Shown: positions 1-12,171, counted from the stretch's first letter. The stretch: 64,000 bases of DNA from Rhizopus sp. PT2906 (GCA_025529335.1 JAMYHX010000072.1:54346-118345); one strand, 5' to 3'. Translations and numbers: made by a program. Notes: generated from the letters alone by a model not told the origin.

Positions 1-528
1 CTGTATTATGCTCAGTACTATTAGAACGAAGAGGTGAAGCCATGTGTGATTATAAAAAATAAAGAGAGAGAGAAAAAAATAAGGGCCTATTGTGCCTAAC
101 GCAGCTGTCTCCCGCGCTTATTTCGCGTGACTGTATTTTCATTTACACAAAAGTAAGACAATGCTTGCCATTCCTTTTTGGCAAAAGGTAAAAAGATGGT
201 GTGTGAACTCTTCAAGCTACTTCTTGAAAGGGTTATTCCTTCAGTATCTTAGCCTTTAGTGTTAGTTGGCTTATAAGTGTATATCTTGATGTAACATCAA
301 CCAATGAGAAATTTCAGAAAGATACCCTTCATCAGACGATTGGTTCAAAGTAAGCGACATTATTCGAAAAGGATATCTTCATGCACCAAAGTTTTACTTT
401 CAAATATGGAATCAAAGTTCCATTTTCTTACAGCCCGTAAGCAATTTTAAAAAGACTAGCTGAGAATATGTATCCTTTATTATCTTTAAATAAATCAGTC
501 GAAAAAAGAGAACAATATGGAGACATCG

Positions 529-1040
529 TCAGTATATAATTGCCGGATGATAGCATAAAGCTATACAGAGGTGATGTACATCACTTAAAAGCGTGATAAG
601 CAAGGAGACGAACGGTTTATTCTTTTGGAGAGTAAACATTCCAGACTTTGTCTTGTTGTCTTGAAATTTTTCTTTAAAGCAGCGCAAAGACGTGCTCTTT
701 ACCAATTCGAATGCGTGTGAAACGCTGAAGTTGCACAGCTCCAGCAGGATGTAAACACCACGGAAGTTGAGCTCAACGATATAGAAGGTTATCCGGAAAC
801 CTGGAAAACAAATACAAGTTAAAACCACTACATTTTTTTAAAAAAAAACTCATAATCTTCTTACCATTGGTTTAGAAACCAATTGTGGTTCGGATATCCT
901 CCTTATCGATGAGCCCTTTGTTGAACATTGCTGCCCTCAGCAGGTCTCTCGCCAGCATGTTGTTGTCTGTTGCAGTATATGTCTTAGCCTCGCTATAACC
1001 CCCAGTCATGTTGGTCCTAGTTTGGGTATTAGCATAGGCA
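529..1040 (-). pseudogene. unrecognised coding remnant, at least two exons
   Basis: Two open stretches join in frame on the minus strand: 880-1040 (contains AYANTQTRTNMTGGYSEAKT) and 529-800 (starts GFRITFYIVELNFRGVYILL, ends at a stop at 529-531). They are joined by a GT...CAG intron of about 79 nt (801-879). Residue use looks like real protein and the second exon is hydrophobic at its start. No start codon or complete upstream exon was found, although coding-like fragments continue on the same strand up to about 1320. It could be one member of a repeated Mucoralean gene family or a transposon-derived fragment. I do not recognise a function, and the exon structure is inferred only from reading frame and splice signals. 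Confidence 0.35.
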
Positions 1041-1581
1041 CTGAAATGACTGATTATAAATTATTAACTTACTAGCAAAGATATACGGATTAATCTGGAA
1101 TATTGAACAGTGTTCGAACGATTGGATTACTGAACATCGATCAGGTCGCAACCACACCAGGGCTGTCTTGCTTGATTGTGTGGTCAAAGGGACGTTTTCG
1201 ACCCTACAAACAGTTAACGATCTTTGACTTCTACATTACCGTAACAAATAATTACACGTGTCGAATAGCGCTCACAACGCTGGCCTTGACACGGCACATC
1301 TTCAACACCATTACTGCCAAGTAAAAGAGACTCTAATAATACTCCCTGAAGGAAACTCATTGCTAGTATTGACTTAGATGTTCATGATCATTAACCAAAG
1401 CATATCCCCACTTGATAGGCTCAACAAGATACTTCTAGGTAAGATTCTATCATGCCTGCACTAGTCTAATTTTAACATCTCTAAAGTGTCCCCCCTTCTG
1501 TGCAGATCTCTAATTCAATTTCCGCTATTTTTTTGTTCTCGAAAGTTTTTTTTTTTGATTTCCACTGTTACTCTTTTCCAA

Positions 1582-2209
1582 ATGTCAAGTGAGAATTTAA
1601 CCAACCTTGCTAGACCAACGTCAGACGCTACGATTACAGTTCGCTGTATAAAGAACTTTGAATATCGCACATGTAAAAACCTCGTTCTTCAACACGTTAA
1701 TTTGGAGACTTGCACTGTTGGTGATTTAAAAAAGCTCGTTTTAGAAAGTAACCTCTTATTTTATAACTTTTACTTGGCATTAACTGAAACCTATCAATAA
1801 CAGAGATTCATACACAGCCTGGCTGGAAACCCTATTTGAACGTCAAATTTGGTATAAACCAACAATCCTGTTTTGTTACTTTTTATATATAACGAGATTT
1901 TAAAAATAGATACGCTTAAAGTTTATACAGTAGCTCATGGCCACAAGGTAAAATAAAGACAACATGTTCTTGATGTGACACTAATGATGTATATTTAGAC
2001 CATGAACCTTATTATCAATACTGAGGATGATGACAAGTTGATCCTTTCGGACGATAGTGCTGTATTGGCTTGGCAAGGCATTGGTATGCATCATTTATGT
2101 TGTTTTAACTTTACTAATCACAATAATAGAAAATGAAACCGAGCTATCCTTCTTTAATATGGAAGATTATAAGCAATTCAAGACACATCCTGATGTGATT
2201 AAATGGTAA
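1582..2209 (+). CDS. UPF0538 family protein (C2orf76 homologue)
   Basis: Five exons (1582-1747, 1804-1851, 1910-1947, 1999-2083, 2130-2209) encode 138 residues. The protein matches the small UPF0538 family across its length: an N-terminal ITVR motif with FEYRT, then PGWKPYLNVKF, KVYTVAHGHK, a DDDKLILSDDSAVL stretch and the diagnostic end ETELSFFNMEDYKQFKTHP...KW. Vertebrate C2orf76 has the same order and nearly the same length. The fold is probably ubiquitin-like, but the cellular role of the family is not known. All introns are short (46-58 nt) with GT...AG ends, and the phases agree at every junction. The start at 1582 was chosen because it places the conserved ITVR strand near the N-terminus, as in the family. 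A longer in-frame extension to 1486 is unlikely to be coding. Confidence 0.85.
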
Positions 2210-2458
2210 AAGAATATCCTTCATTTAATAAAAATATCCAAATTTAGACTTTTTAAAAAAGAGTGTTACAGAGCATTGTCCTACTTTTTTTCTTTAGTAT
2301 CTTTCCTCGTGTCAATCGTCAATCAGGAAAAAGCAATCGCCTACTTAATGTTGTCTCGTTGTATCATTCCGTAATTGTGGAAAAGAGAGAGAGAGAAAAA
2401 AAAAGATATATAAAAGAGAGCAAGTGTCTTGTATTTTCAAGGTTAATTCTTTTCCTTA

Positions 2459-2493
2459 TCCCCATCCTTTCCTTCCTTCCTTCCTTCCTTCCT
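2459..2493. repeat. CCTT microsatellite in LysM gene leader
   Basis: A run of CCTT units (about 2469-2492) lies directly upstream of the LysM gene start at 2501, in a pyrimidine-rich leader. A short GA-rich stretch lies about 100 bp further upstream. CT-rich leaders just before the ATG recur through the window. Confidence 0.7.
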
Positions 2494-2500
2494 TTACCTA

Positions 2501-3767
2501 ATGGTTCGTGTACTGTCCTTAATCTGCGCTGCTGTCACTCTTCTTTCGTCTACTGTTGTTGCCAAAAAGGCTGATGTAATTACGCAATATACAGTCAGCT
2601 GTAAAAAGACTTATATCGTAAAGAATGGTGATACTGTAAGTCTCTAATCCCATCAATTGGTATATATAATCCTCATCATTCATAATAGTGTAGTAAAATC
2701 GATAAAGCCTTTGGTGTCTCATTCAATCAATTGAGAAGATGGAATCCTTCAAGTAAGCGAAATAATGACTTGCTGATCAATTGATCCTTATATGTTGTTT
2801 TATTTTAGTCAATTCCCGTTGTACCAATCTCTACATTGATCAAATCCTTTGTCTTAGTGCTCCCACTACGCATACCTCTCAAGTCACCGTTGGCACTCCT
2901 ACGCCTACAAAGACAAAGACGACTACATCCAAGACGACAACCACTGTTTTGACCATGACCAACGCTGGTCCTGAATGTAGAACAGATGATGACTGTGCTG
3001 GTGTTCGGTAAGCTGTTTAACAAAAAAAAAAAGCATTGCTAATCTTGCACCAAAATAAATCAGCTGCTGTAACCTCTTTACGAACAAGTGTGTCCTTGAT
3101 CCTGATGGCACCATCTGTGATATTCAACCCACAACCACCATCGTCAAGACAACTGTCTCTGGTACCAAGACCATCACCACCAAGGTCACGACCAAGAAAA
3201 AGACACCTTCTACACCTACTGCCACAGCTACACCTGGCCTCAGCGGCTTAACTGTCCAAATCTCTAGCTCCTCTGATTTCTGTCTCTTCTTACCTCCTTC
3301 CCCTGGTAACAAAGATGCCAACGGTGGTAAGGTAGATAATAATGCTATCGCTGACTCTGAAAAGATTGCTGTTGCCTTTTGTACCAAGCCTAATGTCAAT
3401 GCTCCTGGTGCTGGTATCTTCCCCTCAGGATTTATCAAATCTGCTAAATACCAAACAGACTCTGCTGCTGGTTTTGTTCAAGTCCGTGGTACGCTCAATA
3501 TCACCGCTTACCAGTTGAGCAGCAAGGATGATGGTGGACAGTATGATAACCATGGAAGCGGTTCTCCTCCACATTCTGCCTGTGCTGGCTATCCTTACTA
3601 TGTCAGTTTGATCGAACCAAGCTCTGCTGATTTTTGTATCAGATGGTAAGGAAAACATTACTATTTTGATTATATACTCACCTTTATTATATAGTTGTGA
3701 GAGTTACTCTGACTGTAATGCTGGCAGAAGTGCCTATGGCTGTGATCGTGTTGTTCCTGCTCTTTAA
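2501..3767 (+). CDS. secreted LysM-domain protein with Cys-rich module and C-terminal domain
   Basis: Five exons (2501-2635, 2689-2752, 2809-3007, 3064-3645, 3695-3767) give 350 residues. An N-terminal signal peptide (MVRVLSLICAAVTLLSSTVVA) precedes a LysM domain at about residues 29-75 (YTVSCKKTYIVKNGDT, then FNQLRRWNPSINSRCTNLYI). A Thr/Pro/Lys-rich linker follows, then a small Cys-rich module (CRTDDDCAG, RCCNLFTNKC), a second Thr/Lys-rich linker, and a larger C-terminal domain ending in DCNAGRSAYGCDRVVPAL. LysM domains bind chitin or other N-acetylglucosamine polymers, so a cell-wall or extracellular carbohydrate-binding role is likely. The C-terminal domain is not one I can name; it may be a second binding or structural module. 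No membrane anchor is visible after the signal peptide. Confidence 0.8.
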
Positions 3768-3876
3768 ATAAATCCTTCTCTTTTTTTTTTTAGATTACCA
3801 TATTTGTGTGCATTTTTTTTTTTGTTATTTATCAATTTCTACTGTTACTATTATTTTTACAAGTTTCTTCAAATAA

Positions 3877-5110
3877 ATGACTTCAGAAGGAGCAGATCCA
3901 GCTGTGAAACCAATACCGACCAGCGTGACAATTACAAATGAGTCCACACCATTACTATCTCAAGAGGCAACAACAGCAACAACAAGCAATTCAAGTTTCC
4001 GACAACAACAACAACAGTCATCGGTCTGGTCAATGAGCACAGACATGTCTATTCGAAAAAGAGAAATAAAAGGTGTGATCTTGCTTGGAGCATCGTCCGT
4101 GTTCTTTGCGATCGTATCTGTATTTGTAAAATACTTGGGCAACACTATACCTTCTTTTGAAATCGTCTTGGCAAGGTCTGCCATACAACTATTCCTTGGC
4201 TTGATCGTTTGTCTTTTTCTTGGCGTCAATCCATTAGGAAAGAAAGGCTATCGACGATGGATTCTATTGAGAGCGCTCGTAAGTGCAAGTGCATTATGTT
4301 TGTTTTTCTATAGTCTGACAAAGTTGCCATTGATTGATGCGACAGGTAAACATAAGGAAACATGTAGACACTTTGTTAATACCTTAATAGTCTTGTTTTT
4401 TGTGGGTCCCATCTTCAAGATTGTCGTTGCCTCTGTCGTCCTGAACGAGATGTATTCGTTTAAAGATGGATTTTATTCAGTTATTTGCTTTATCGGACTA
4501 TTATTTGTCATCAAACCGAGCATCTTTTTCAATGTTATTATCGATACCTCAAGGTCCGTTGCCGTGCTCTGTGCCCTGACCGGAGCTCTCATGTCAGCGA
4601 CGGCCTATGTGACAGTACGAAAGATTGGACAGGAGACACATGTCCTGGTGCATATTGTTTATTTTGGATTTGTTGCGTCCATGATCAGTCTCTTGGTCTA
4701 CTTCGTTCGCTTACAACAGTTTGTGATACCCGACTATCATCAGTTCAATAACGCCCTTTGGATGCTGGGTGCCATTGGACCCATTGCATTCTTGGGGCAA
4801 TTTTTGCTCAGTCAAGGGTAAGTCTATCTCTACACATCTTTACATATTTCTCACACATACATTCAGACTCAAGATGGCCCCTACAGGCCTGGCAAGCGTG
4901 ATACAAGCAAGCGATGTCGTATTGGCATTTATTTTTGGCATCGCCTTGTTCAAAGAATATCCAGGATTTAGCACAATCCTTGGCTCAATGATCGTAGTCC
5001 TAATGACCACATGGGTTAATGTGAATAGATGGCGTATATACATGACAAAGAATGCTGCGATCAGAAGACGTAGATCTAAAGATAGACTTCAACAACAACA
5101 ACAAAGATAA
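3877..5110 (+). CDS. drug/metabolite transporter (EamA, SLC35G-like) membrane protein
   Basis: Three exons (3877-4345, 4391-4817, 4867-5110) encode 379 residues. After a polar, Gln/Ser/Thr-rich cytosolic N-terminus of about 60 residues come about ten hydrophobic segments in two EamA-type repeats. The first repeat contains GVILLGASSVFFAIVSVFVK and ends near DATVLFFVGPIFK. The second ends with ASDVVLAFIFGIALFKEYP and a multi-Arg/Gln tail. The pattern DAT-V-x-F-F-x-x-P is typical of SLC35G/acyl-malonyl-condensing-like members of the DMT superfamily. The substrate cannot be told from sequence. The intron at 4346-4390 was placed because removing it restores the DAT-VLFF helix; leaving it in inserts polar residues into a membrane segment. 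It is convergent with the SerRS gene, with only about 30 bp between the two stop codons. Confidence 0.85.
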
Positions 5111-5142
5111 TAAAAAATACACTTTATATACATTTACAAAAA

Positions 5143-6632
5143 TCAAGGTTTGAAAACACTAGGTTCACCTGGGATCCATTTACGAAGGGGTTGTGGTATA
5201 TCAATCGATCCATCCTCTCGCTGATGTGTTTCTAACAAGGCAATCATGACTCTGGGCACTGCCATAGCTGTACCATTCAACGTGTGACAGTAATTGACCC
5301 ATTTCTCTTTCATATGCCAGGGTACACGTACCTCCTTGGGTCCTACATTTTCTTTAAACTGAGAAGACAGATAGCGAATATCTAATCGACGGGCTTGATA
5401 ATCCGTGCAGTTTGAAGTGGATGAAATCTGAGTATACGTTAGTCACCGACACTTGCAATGCATATATAAACATATACCTCGCCCCAGCCATTCTTTCCTG
5501 GCATCCATGCCTCTATATCATATTTCCTATAAGCACTTGCGCCAAGTTCTTCTGTAGGCATATCCAACACGCGAAAGCACAGTCCAAGTTCGGTAAACAT
5601 ATCTTCTTGAAGCGACAAAAGCTCCTGAAGGATACCTTCGCTCTGACTTGGCGTTGTAACTGTAAATAGCTCGACCTTTGAGAACTGATGAACTCTATAT
5701 AACCCACGTTCCTCAGCCGACCCATGACCTGCCTCAGCTCTGAACGAATGACTGAACCCGACGACGCGTTTAGGCAGTTCCTCTTCCTTGAGCATCTTTT
5801 GAGCAAACATCCCTGCCAGTGGAATCTCTGCCGTTCCCGCTAAACAGAGCTTAGGCGCTGTGGAGTGGGCCATACTGGCCGTCGAGACATCATAGATCTG
5901 CGACGCTTCCTTCTTCCGAGGCTGAAACCCGCAGCCATAGGCGATCGACGTACGCACGATATCGGGAGCCAAGACGGGCATGAATCCTCTTGAGGCCGCC
6001 TTATGAAGAGCGTACTGAATCAAGGCACACTCGAGCCAGGCACCTGAGTTCTTGAGGTAATAGAATTTAGATCCTGTCACGATAGCGGCTTGTTCGAAAT
6101 CGACCATATCCAGACCCTCGGCCAAAGTGAGGTGATCACGCAAATGAGGTTCAGTGCGTGGTGATCCTACCGTCTTGACAATGGCGGCATTGGTCTCTGG
6201 GCCACGAGGAGCATTAGGATGAATGTCGTTGGGGATCAATAAAGCCTGGTTGATCAGATCGGACTCGACTTGGACGAGTTTTTCTTCCACCTGTCGTAAT
6301 TGATCTTTCCAATGCTTTGCTTGTTGGATAAATTCATCACGTTCTTGTTTGGAACTCGCTGACCGAATCGACTGGTTGATCTCGTCACGTCGGTCACGAA
6401 ACGAGGCTGCCCGTTGTTCGAGCTCGGTTTTTTCGTCAGATAGTCGTTTCACTTCGTACACACAGTCAGGTTCATAGTTTCTTAATCGCATGCTATTCGC
6501 TATTGATTCGACATGTTTGACATAATGACTCAAGTTTAACTGAGGAGGAATTCTATGAATGTCATCTTGTGTTGTGTAATATCGACACTTCCAGACTTGT
6601 CGATATTGTTGTCGAAAGGCTGTTCTAAGCAT
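5143..6632 (-). CDS. mitochondrial seryl-tRNA synthetase
   Basis: Two exons (6632-5478 and 5427-5143) encode 479 residues of a class II seryl-tRNA synthetase. The N-terminus is Arg-rich with few acidic residues (MLRTAFRQQYRQVWKCRYY), as expected for a mitochondrial presequence. It is followed by the long antiparallel coiled-coil arm that contacts tRNA-Ser (about residues 65-125), then the catalytic core. Visible motifs are the Thr-x-Glu substrate loop (LAGTAEIPLAG), motif 2 around FRAEAG, and motif 3 around LNGTAMAVPRVMIALLE. The 50-nt intron sits at GWGE/ISSTSNCTDYQAR, a conserved region. An upstream in-frame ATG (6659) would add nine residues; the later one gives a cleaner presequence. A cytosolic enzyme would lack the presequence. 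Confidence 0.9.
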
Positions 6633-6659
6633 AATAAAAAAGAAAAGAGCCCTGGTCAA

Positions 6660-6787
6660 AAATACTATTTTGAATAGCCGCGAACTGTTGTTTTAACATT
6701 TTTTTTATTATTATTAGATGAAAGAGCATTAATGAATATTTATATATACATAAAGAAATAGAAAAAAAAAGAAACATAGAGGAGAAA

Positions 6788-6833
<46 letters not shown>

Positions 6834-6867
6834 ATGTACAAGAGATATATATATAATGAAGAGCTTA
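6660..6867. repeat. spacer with (GT)n(GA)n microsatellite
   Basis: The spacer between the SerRS start and the 3' end of the transcription-factor gene contains a GT run followed by about 34 bp of GA repeats (about 6789-6832). It is simple-sequence DNA that lies beyond the stop of the minus-strand transcription-factor gene. Confidence 0.8.
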
Positions 6868-9183
6868 TTACATCATAGGGTGTTCATCAATAAAAAGGAA
6901 TTTGTTCATCTTGCGAGGATTGAAATATCGGAACCTTGCTTGACTTTTACCACCATTGACAAATTGAGGCTGAACCTTGGACGATGCTTGTGAACTTGGT
7001 GGAACATAATTGTTAAACTGAAGAAATGGAGGTGCTGTAGAAAAGGATGACTTTCTTGAATGTTGTTGTTGTTGTTGTTGAGGAGAGACAGTGAACTGGT
7101 TTTGAAATGAGATGGATCTTCTGGGTTGCTTTAATGATTTTTGAGGCTGCTTATGTGATAAAGTGGGAGACAGGGTCGCGTGAGGTTTGAGATGGGCCAA
7201 AAAGAAGTCAGGTTTCTTGATAGCTGTCGTATCCTCTGTCGTGGCTGGACGATACGTATTGAGCTGATGACGACGAATTTCGACTTGCATCCAGTCTGCA
7301 ACTTGAAGCCAGTTCTTGGCATTGAATTGAAACTCTCTTGTGTTTCGTAAGATATCAAAGGACTTGATCAGTCCATGGTGAAAGTCTTCCATCTTGATAC
7401 CTCGTAGTATCCTTGCTTGGTCGTCGGAGGAGGCGCAAGTTTGATAAATGTCCATCGCAACCGACACGATCTCGGCTGCTCTCCAGAGCTCGTCACGGTC
7501 AAAGGCGCATCGACCGACATCGACCATGTTGCATGTCTTAATCGTGCTCAGCTGAGTCAGGGCAGTCGAAAGACAGATGTTGAGTGAGTCGAGAGAGGTC
7601 TGGCTTGGACGAGGATCGTGCATTTCAGGAATAAATAGCTTGTGAAGAATGATGCGAGTTGCGTTGTATTCTATGTTGACGCGCAAACAGGCCATGAAGA
7701 GGTCACCAGTACCGTATTCAAAGCCACTGTCCAGCTGGAGGTACTTGGGTAATCCCTCATAAAAGGAAAGCAGACGCTTGTCGTATTCCACTAGTTGCTC
7801 GATGGTCAGTTCTGAGTTTTCGGTATCGTAAAGAGCTGCAACAATATCTGCTTGAATTCGCCAAAGAGTAAGACAGTGGATGAAGGCGATGACTCCGATT
7901 TCTGTGTCATCGATGTCTTGTTCAAACACCTGAGGAAGATCGATTTCGCCAGGAACGCGAGGTTGAGGCGTGTTCTTGGGCGCACCAGCTGACCAAAGAT
8001 AAAAGTCAATGGCCCAGACGAACCACCAGAGACGAGTGTCCATTTCCTTGTCATAGCAGTCAGCATCCTCATGAGCCATGCGTGGGTAAATTTCGAGCTC
8101 ATGAAGAGCTGAAACAGCCATACCGATATAGTGGTGACGTCGGGAAGGCTCAGCACGGACGCACATGTAGAGTAAGGCAGCAATAGTATATCGATCAGGG
8201 GTATCAAATGACTGGGCGAGACATTCACGAGCACAGCTGAAAAAATACTCTTCTTGTTCTTGAAGCTTGTCTTGGTCTTTGAGAAAATGCATAAATTGAG
8301 GTTGCGGATGGTGAAAGACCATGTGGCGGAAGACGTACGAGCAGATTGCGTTCACAATCAATGTGTCTGTCGGCCGTTCCTGGGCCTTGTACCAAGCCAT
8401 AAATTCATCTCGTTTAAGGATCGGTTTAAATCGCACCCAGCAGGTGAAATAGGTGTCAATACATGCATCTGCTATTTCTCGTAGGCTGTGAGGTGAATCT
8501 AGAGTGGGGTGTGCGTTTGGTATCTGACCTAGATCACAGGTTGAGGCAAAGTAGTTGACGGGCTTTGTTTGGTTGCTTTTGTTGCGGCAGAGAACGATCT
8601 TGTTGTTGATTTGAGGTGCTTGTCTGGGGCTGCTGACGCCCTTGTCTGTACAGCAGAGATGACTGAAAGCGTCAATTAGAGAGCGTAGATCGGAGGCATT
8701 GGAAATCTTTGCTTCAAGGTTGATTCCTTTGTCTGTGCAGGAGAATTGAATTTTCGAAAAGATGTCAGCAGTATGTGGATTAATGGAGGATAGGTCGACA
8801 AATGAATCAAGTGGTTGAGGAGAAGAGGGAGATAATACTGTTGAAGCAGCAGATAGTCCAGTGAAATAATCGTCCTGCCAACAAAGACTAGAGGGAGGTG
8901 TTATATTGTCTAAGCTTGAAGAGTCGTGTGGATCAGAGGGGTCGTTTGAATATGGTATATCAATTGGTATTGTTGAAGGAGTATGAATGTAATCCATGGG
9001 AGGACTCGAGGTAATAGAAGATTGGTAATTATTTTCAAGAAAGGACGAGCTTTCAAAATTATTCTTTTGATTATTAAATATTTCAATGGTCGTATTATAC
9101 CAATCATCATCCTCATCTTCATGAAGTGATGATAGATTGGCTCTAATCCTTTTATTTGATCTCTTTACTGTGTCAAAAGGCAT
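6868..9183 (-). CDS. fungal-specific transcription factor domain protein without zinc cluster
   Basis: A single uninterrupted frame of 771 residues. The central part (about residues 215-560) has the helical 'middle homology' pattern of the fungal_trans family: CIDTYFTCWVRFKPILKRDE, then repeated Trp/Leu-rich helices such as DTRLWWFVWAIDFYLWSAG. The N-terminus is acidic and Ser/Pro-rich with an early basic patch (KRSNKRIRANL) that could be a nuclear signal. The C-terminus has a run of Gln and a basic end. No six-cysteine zinc cluster is visible at the N-terminus, so the DNA-binding part is absent, divergent, or supplied by a partner. The target genes cannot be inferred. The absence of introns over 2.3 kb is unusual next to its intron-rich neighbours. 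Confidence 0.75.
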   Translation of the reverse strand: MPFDTVKRSNKRIRANLSSLHEDEDDDWYNTTIEIFNNQKNNFESSSFLENNYQSSITSSPPMDYIHTPSTIPIDIPYSNDPSDPHDSSSLDNITPPSSLCWQDDYFTGLSAASTVLSPSSPQPLDSFVDLSSINPHTADIFSKIQFSCTDKGINLEAKISNASDLRSLIDAFSHLCCTDKGVSSPRQAPQINNKIVLCRNKSNQTKPVNYFASTCDLGQIPNAHPTLDSPHSLREIADACIDTYFTCWVRFKPILKRDEFMAWYKAQERPTDTLIVNAICSYVFRHMVFHHPQPQFMHFLKDQDKLQEQEEYFFSCARECLAQSFDTPDRYTIAALLYMCVRAEPSRRHHYIGMAVSALHELEIYPRMAHEDADCYDKEMDTRLWWFVWAIDFYLWSAGAPKNTPQPRVPGEIDLPQVFEQDIDDTEIGVIAFIHCLTLWRIQADIVAALYDTENSELTIEQLVEYDKRLLSFYEGLPKYLQLDSGFEYGTGDLFMACLRVNIEYNATRIILHKLFIPEMHDPRPSQTSLDSLNICLSTALTQLSTIKTCNMVDVGRCAFDRDELWRAAEIVSVAMDIYQTCASSDDQARILRGIKMEDFHHGLIKSFDILRNTREFQFNAKNWLQVADWMQVEIRRHQLNTYRPATTEDTTAIKKPDFFLAHLKPHATLSPTLSHKQPQKSLKQPRRSISFQNQFTVSPQQQQQQHSRKSSFSTAPPFLQFNNYVPPSSQASSKVQPQFVNGGKSQARFRYFNPRKMNKFLFIDEHPMM

Positions 9184-12171
9184 AAGTTGAGTAAAAAGAG
9201 AAAGAAAGAGGTTCTTGTGGGAAAAATAGGATTTTTTCTTTCTTGTAAACTAATTCGTGACACAAATAACCTCTTCTGACTCAAACTAGTCGTGATTGGG
9301 TTATCTTTATTTATTCTTTTACCCTCTTCCCCCGAAGTTCCCTGTTGATATTACTCTTGTCATACTTTATATATTCTCTTATCTATCACAGGTATCATAT
9401 AATGTCCCCCCTCCCTCCTCCTTCCCAGCTTTTTATTTCTCAGTCGACCTATTTCCCCTTTCCCCTGAATAAAAAAAAAAAGACAATAACATAATGACAA
9501 TCGTGTTTCCAGTACCACGCTGATTTTGTGTAGCGAAAAAGTCAATGGAGGAAACAAGACAATGATATGATAATAACAAAAAATCGTATTTGTAAACTAA
9601 GGCACATGTTATCTATTTATTAAACGCTTACTTTAATGGCAACAGAGTTACACTAACAAAGGGACCAAACAAATTAATTGTTTTGCTTTGGTAACTTATC
9701 ATTATAGAAACAAGAAAAATAAAATAAAATAACGCATCATTTACAAAAAAAAAAAAAAAAATAGATAACCTTGCTTGATTTCTAATAGGCAGCGTAATCA
9801 TATAGAATTGTGTAACTAATAACAGATCTCCATTGGTAAACTGGTTACTAAGATTACCGTCATTTTTTTTTAGATTAGGACAATCATATGAGAGCATCTC
9901 CATTGGTAATTTGTTGACTCCGCTATTCACGACAAGTATATAAAACAAAACCTGAGCTCCGACCAGTATGAAGTTCTGCTATGTTCTATATTAACTTTCC
10001 GAAAAGTCGTTTTTGCTCAATATGGTGATTTTTATGTACACACACAATAGCTTTAGGTATCATCCTTTTTTAATTATTACATTCATGCGTATGTTATGTT
10101 TCCCTTACATAAACCTTGCCTTTTTTTTTTTTTCTCTTTTGCCCCTGCCCCTGTCACCACCCTTGAAGGTGAATACTGAAATGTCAAGTTGAAAGATTAC
10201 CTTGTTATCTTATGCCAATGTATGTTCCAGACACTTTCCTTTGATAGTTAAAGTATGTGATGTACTACAATGTAATACCATGCTATGGAAATATATCACA
10301 TTGAACGTGGGATACTAAAACTTTATCTAATATTAAGCCTCTCCTTTATTTTTCCTCTTTAGCTATTTATTCCGATAAAGTTATTTAGGTTACTATGCTA
10401 CAATTAGAACACATGTACAGCGTTACAGTGGCTGTTCTATTTCATTTTTTTTTATTCTGAACGTAACTCTAAAAGAGATTTCGTCATAAACTCATATTAT
10501 TTGCTCAAGCAGAGAGAGATAGATCGCCCACAAATAGATGGTACGCACAATTTTTTCCTCTCTATGCCATCAAATGTTGAAAAGGAGGGGGAGGGGGGGC
10601 CCCATTATCCTACACATCATATAATTTCCCAGGGGCACAACCCTAGCACATTAAAGAGCTGAAGGAGATGAGGAAAAAATAAAAAGCTGTGCATGTGATA
10701 GTAGATAACCTTTTTAAGCATATCTATTGTATCTCTCTCAAAGGTGTCCTGGACCCTTTTGCGCAAACAGATGTCCTAATAAAAGTATTTAATAACAGTG
10801 AATGTGAAAAAAAAAGATTGGTTTATTCCTCCGTTATCGCTTGGACCCAATTTAGTTGCTATACCAGGTATTTGAGACTGCAAAAAGACATAATCTAGCA
10901 AATGCTAATGAAAACCCCCGCCATGTTCCGCGGAAGTCTGTGTTTCGTTTACTGTAGATTATCGATGAAGCCAGATCGCTGTTTCTTAAACTGTTTTCCG
11001 TTGATTTTCGTAGATGCACACAGACACAATGCAAAAAGTACATGAAAAGAATAAAGAGAAGACTTGTGCACATGACATGCTTGTTTTTAACGTTGTTCAC
11101 TTGATTCCAGTAACAAGTGGGCAACCTATAAAGACTATAAAGCTCCACAAGTTAAAAATAGCAGCTATCTTTTGTAACAGAAAACTACAAATATAGAAAG
11201 AGATATAAAAGATGTCAACTACAGCATGTATATCAATGAGCTGCTTCCACAAACTCAATGTTCAGTCTTTGCGTGTGGTTACAACATATGTAATTGACTT
11301 TAACTATTTAAAATGGTTCCAGTATGATTAATATATGTATCGTCTGTTGCACAGTTTTACCCTTTCTTTCTTTGAAGTACAAGTCCACATGCTATTGAAC
11401 GACCATCATTTAAATGAAGAAGAAGCTGTCATCAAAGTATATAAAGTCTTGTTTACTTGTCCTTTTTTTTTTTTACTGCAGTAAAAAAAAAAGGGACATC
11501 TTGGTTTTTCCTAAATGTTACAATTTCATTTTTTTTTTGATAAATTGAATTCACTTTGATTGAAACGGGATATTTCTTATCCCGGTTAAGTGATGGCTCC
11601 CAGGGCAAGTTAGTTTTGCCCAGTGAGTATACTTTGAGACTTTTTTTTTTAGTAGGTTATCATTGGCAGATACACCACGCTACATTCTGTCTCCAAAACA
11701 TTTTCCATCGTACATTTCTTTTGTACTTATTGTCCTTCACTAAAGAACAATAAAAGCCTTTACGTGAAAGGATATCCGTTATGACTTTAGTAGAATAATA
11801 GACATGAAAGTCAATCTCAACTCAATAAAATCAAAAACAAAACTATACACATACAAAAGACATGACTATAGATGCGCAACGTTCATATAAAAGCATGAAA
11901 AGTTTAGAATATGTTTCACTTGACGACAGTCTCTTAGGCAAAACATCATTTTGACCACAGAGACAAGTTGCTAAAAGGGAAATTTTGTTCTCAATGATTA
12001 TCTAAGACAGGTCTATTTCATTTTTCTGCAGACAAAAAACTCACTTTAAATTCTGCAAGTCTCCTTCATGCTGAAGTGCGTTGTGTCTCTTTCCTATTAT
12101 AGTAATCGCAGACCCCGTCTAAAAAAGCAAACGTTATATTTTTTTTTTTCTTTTGCGCGTTTTTATAAAAT
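9184..12171. other. long gene-poor stretch
   Basis: I recognise no gene in this 3-kb stretch. It contains many homopolymer A/T tracts, a G-rich run near 10583-10600 followed by CCCC, and a minus-strand open stretch near 9770-9950 in which a short motif (TTACCAATGGAGAT) occurs twice. Scattered open frames of 60-100 codons show no family resemblance and no consistent splice structure. Confidence 0.6.

Noticed and set aside
10583..10600. Possible G-quadruplex (GGAGGGGGAGGGGGGG)
   Set aside because: Only three separable runs of three G can be made, too few for a standard four-run structure.
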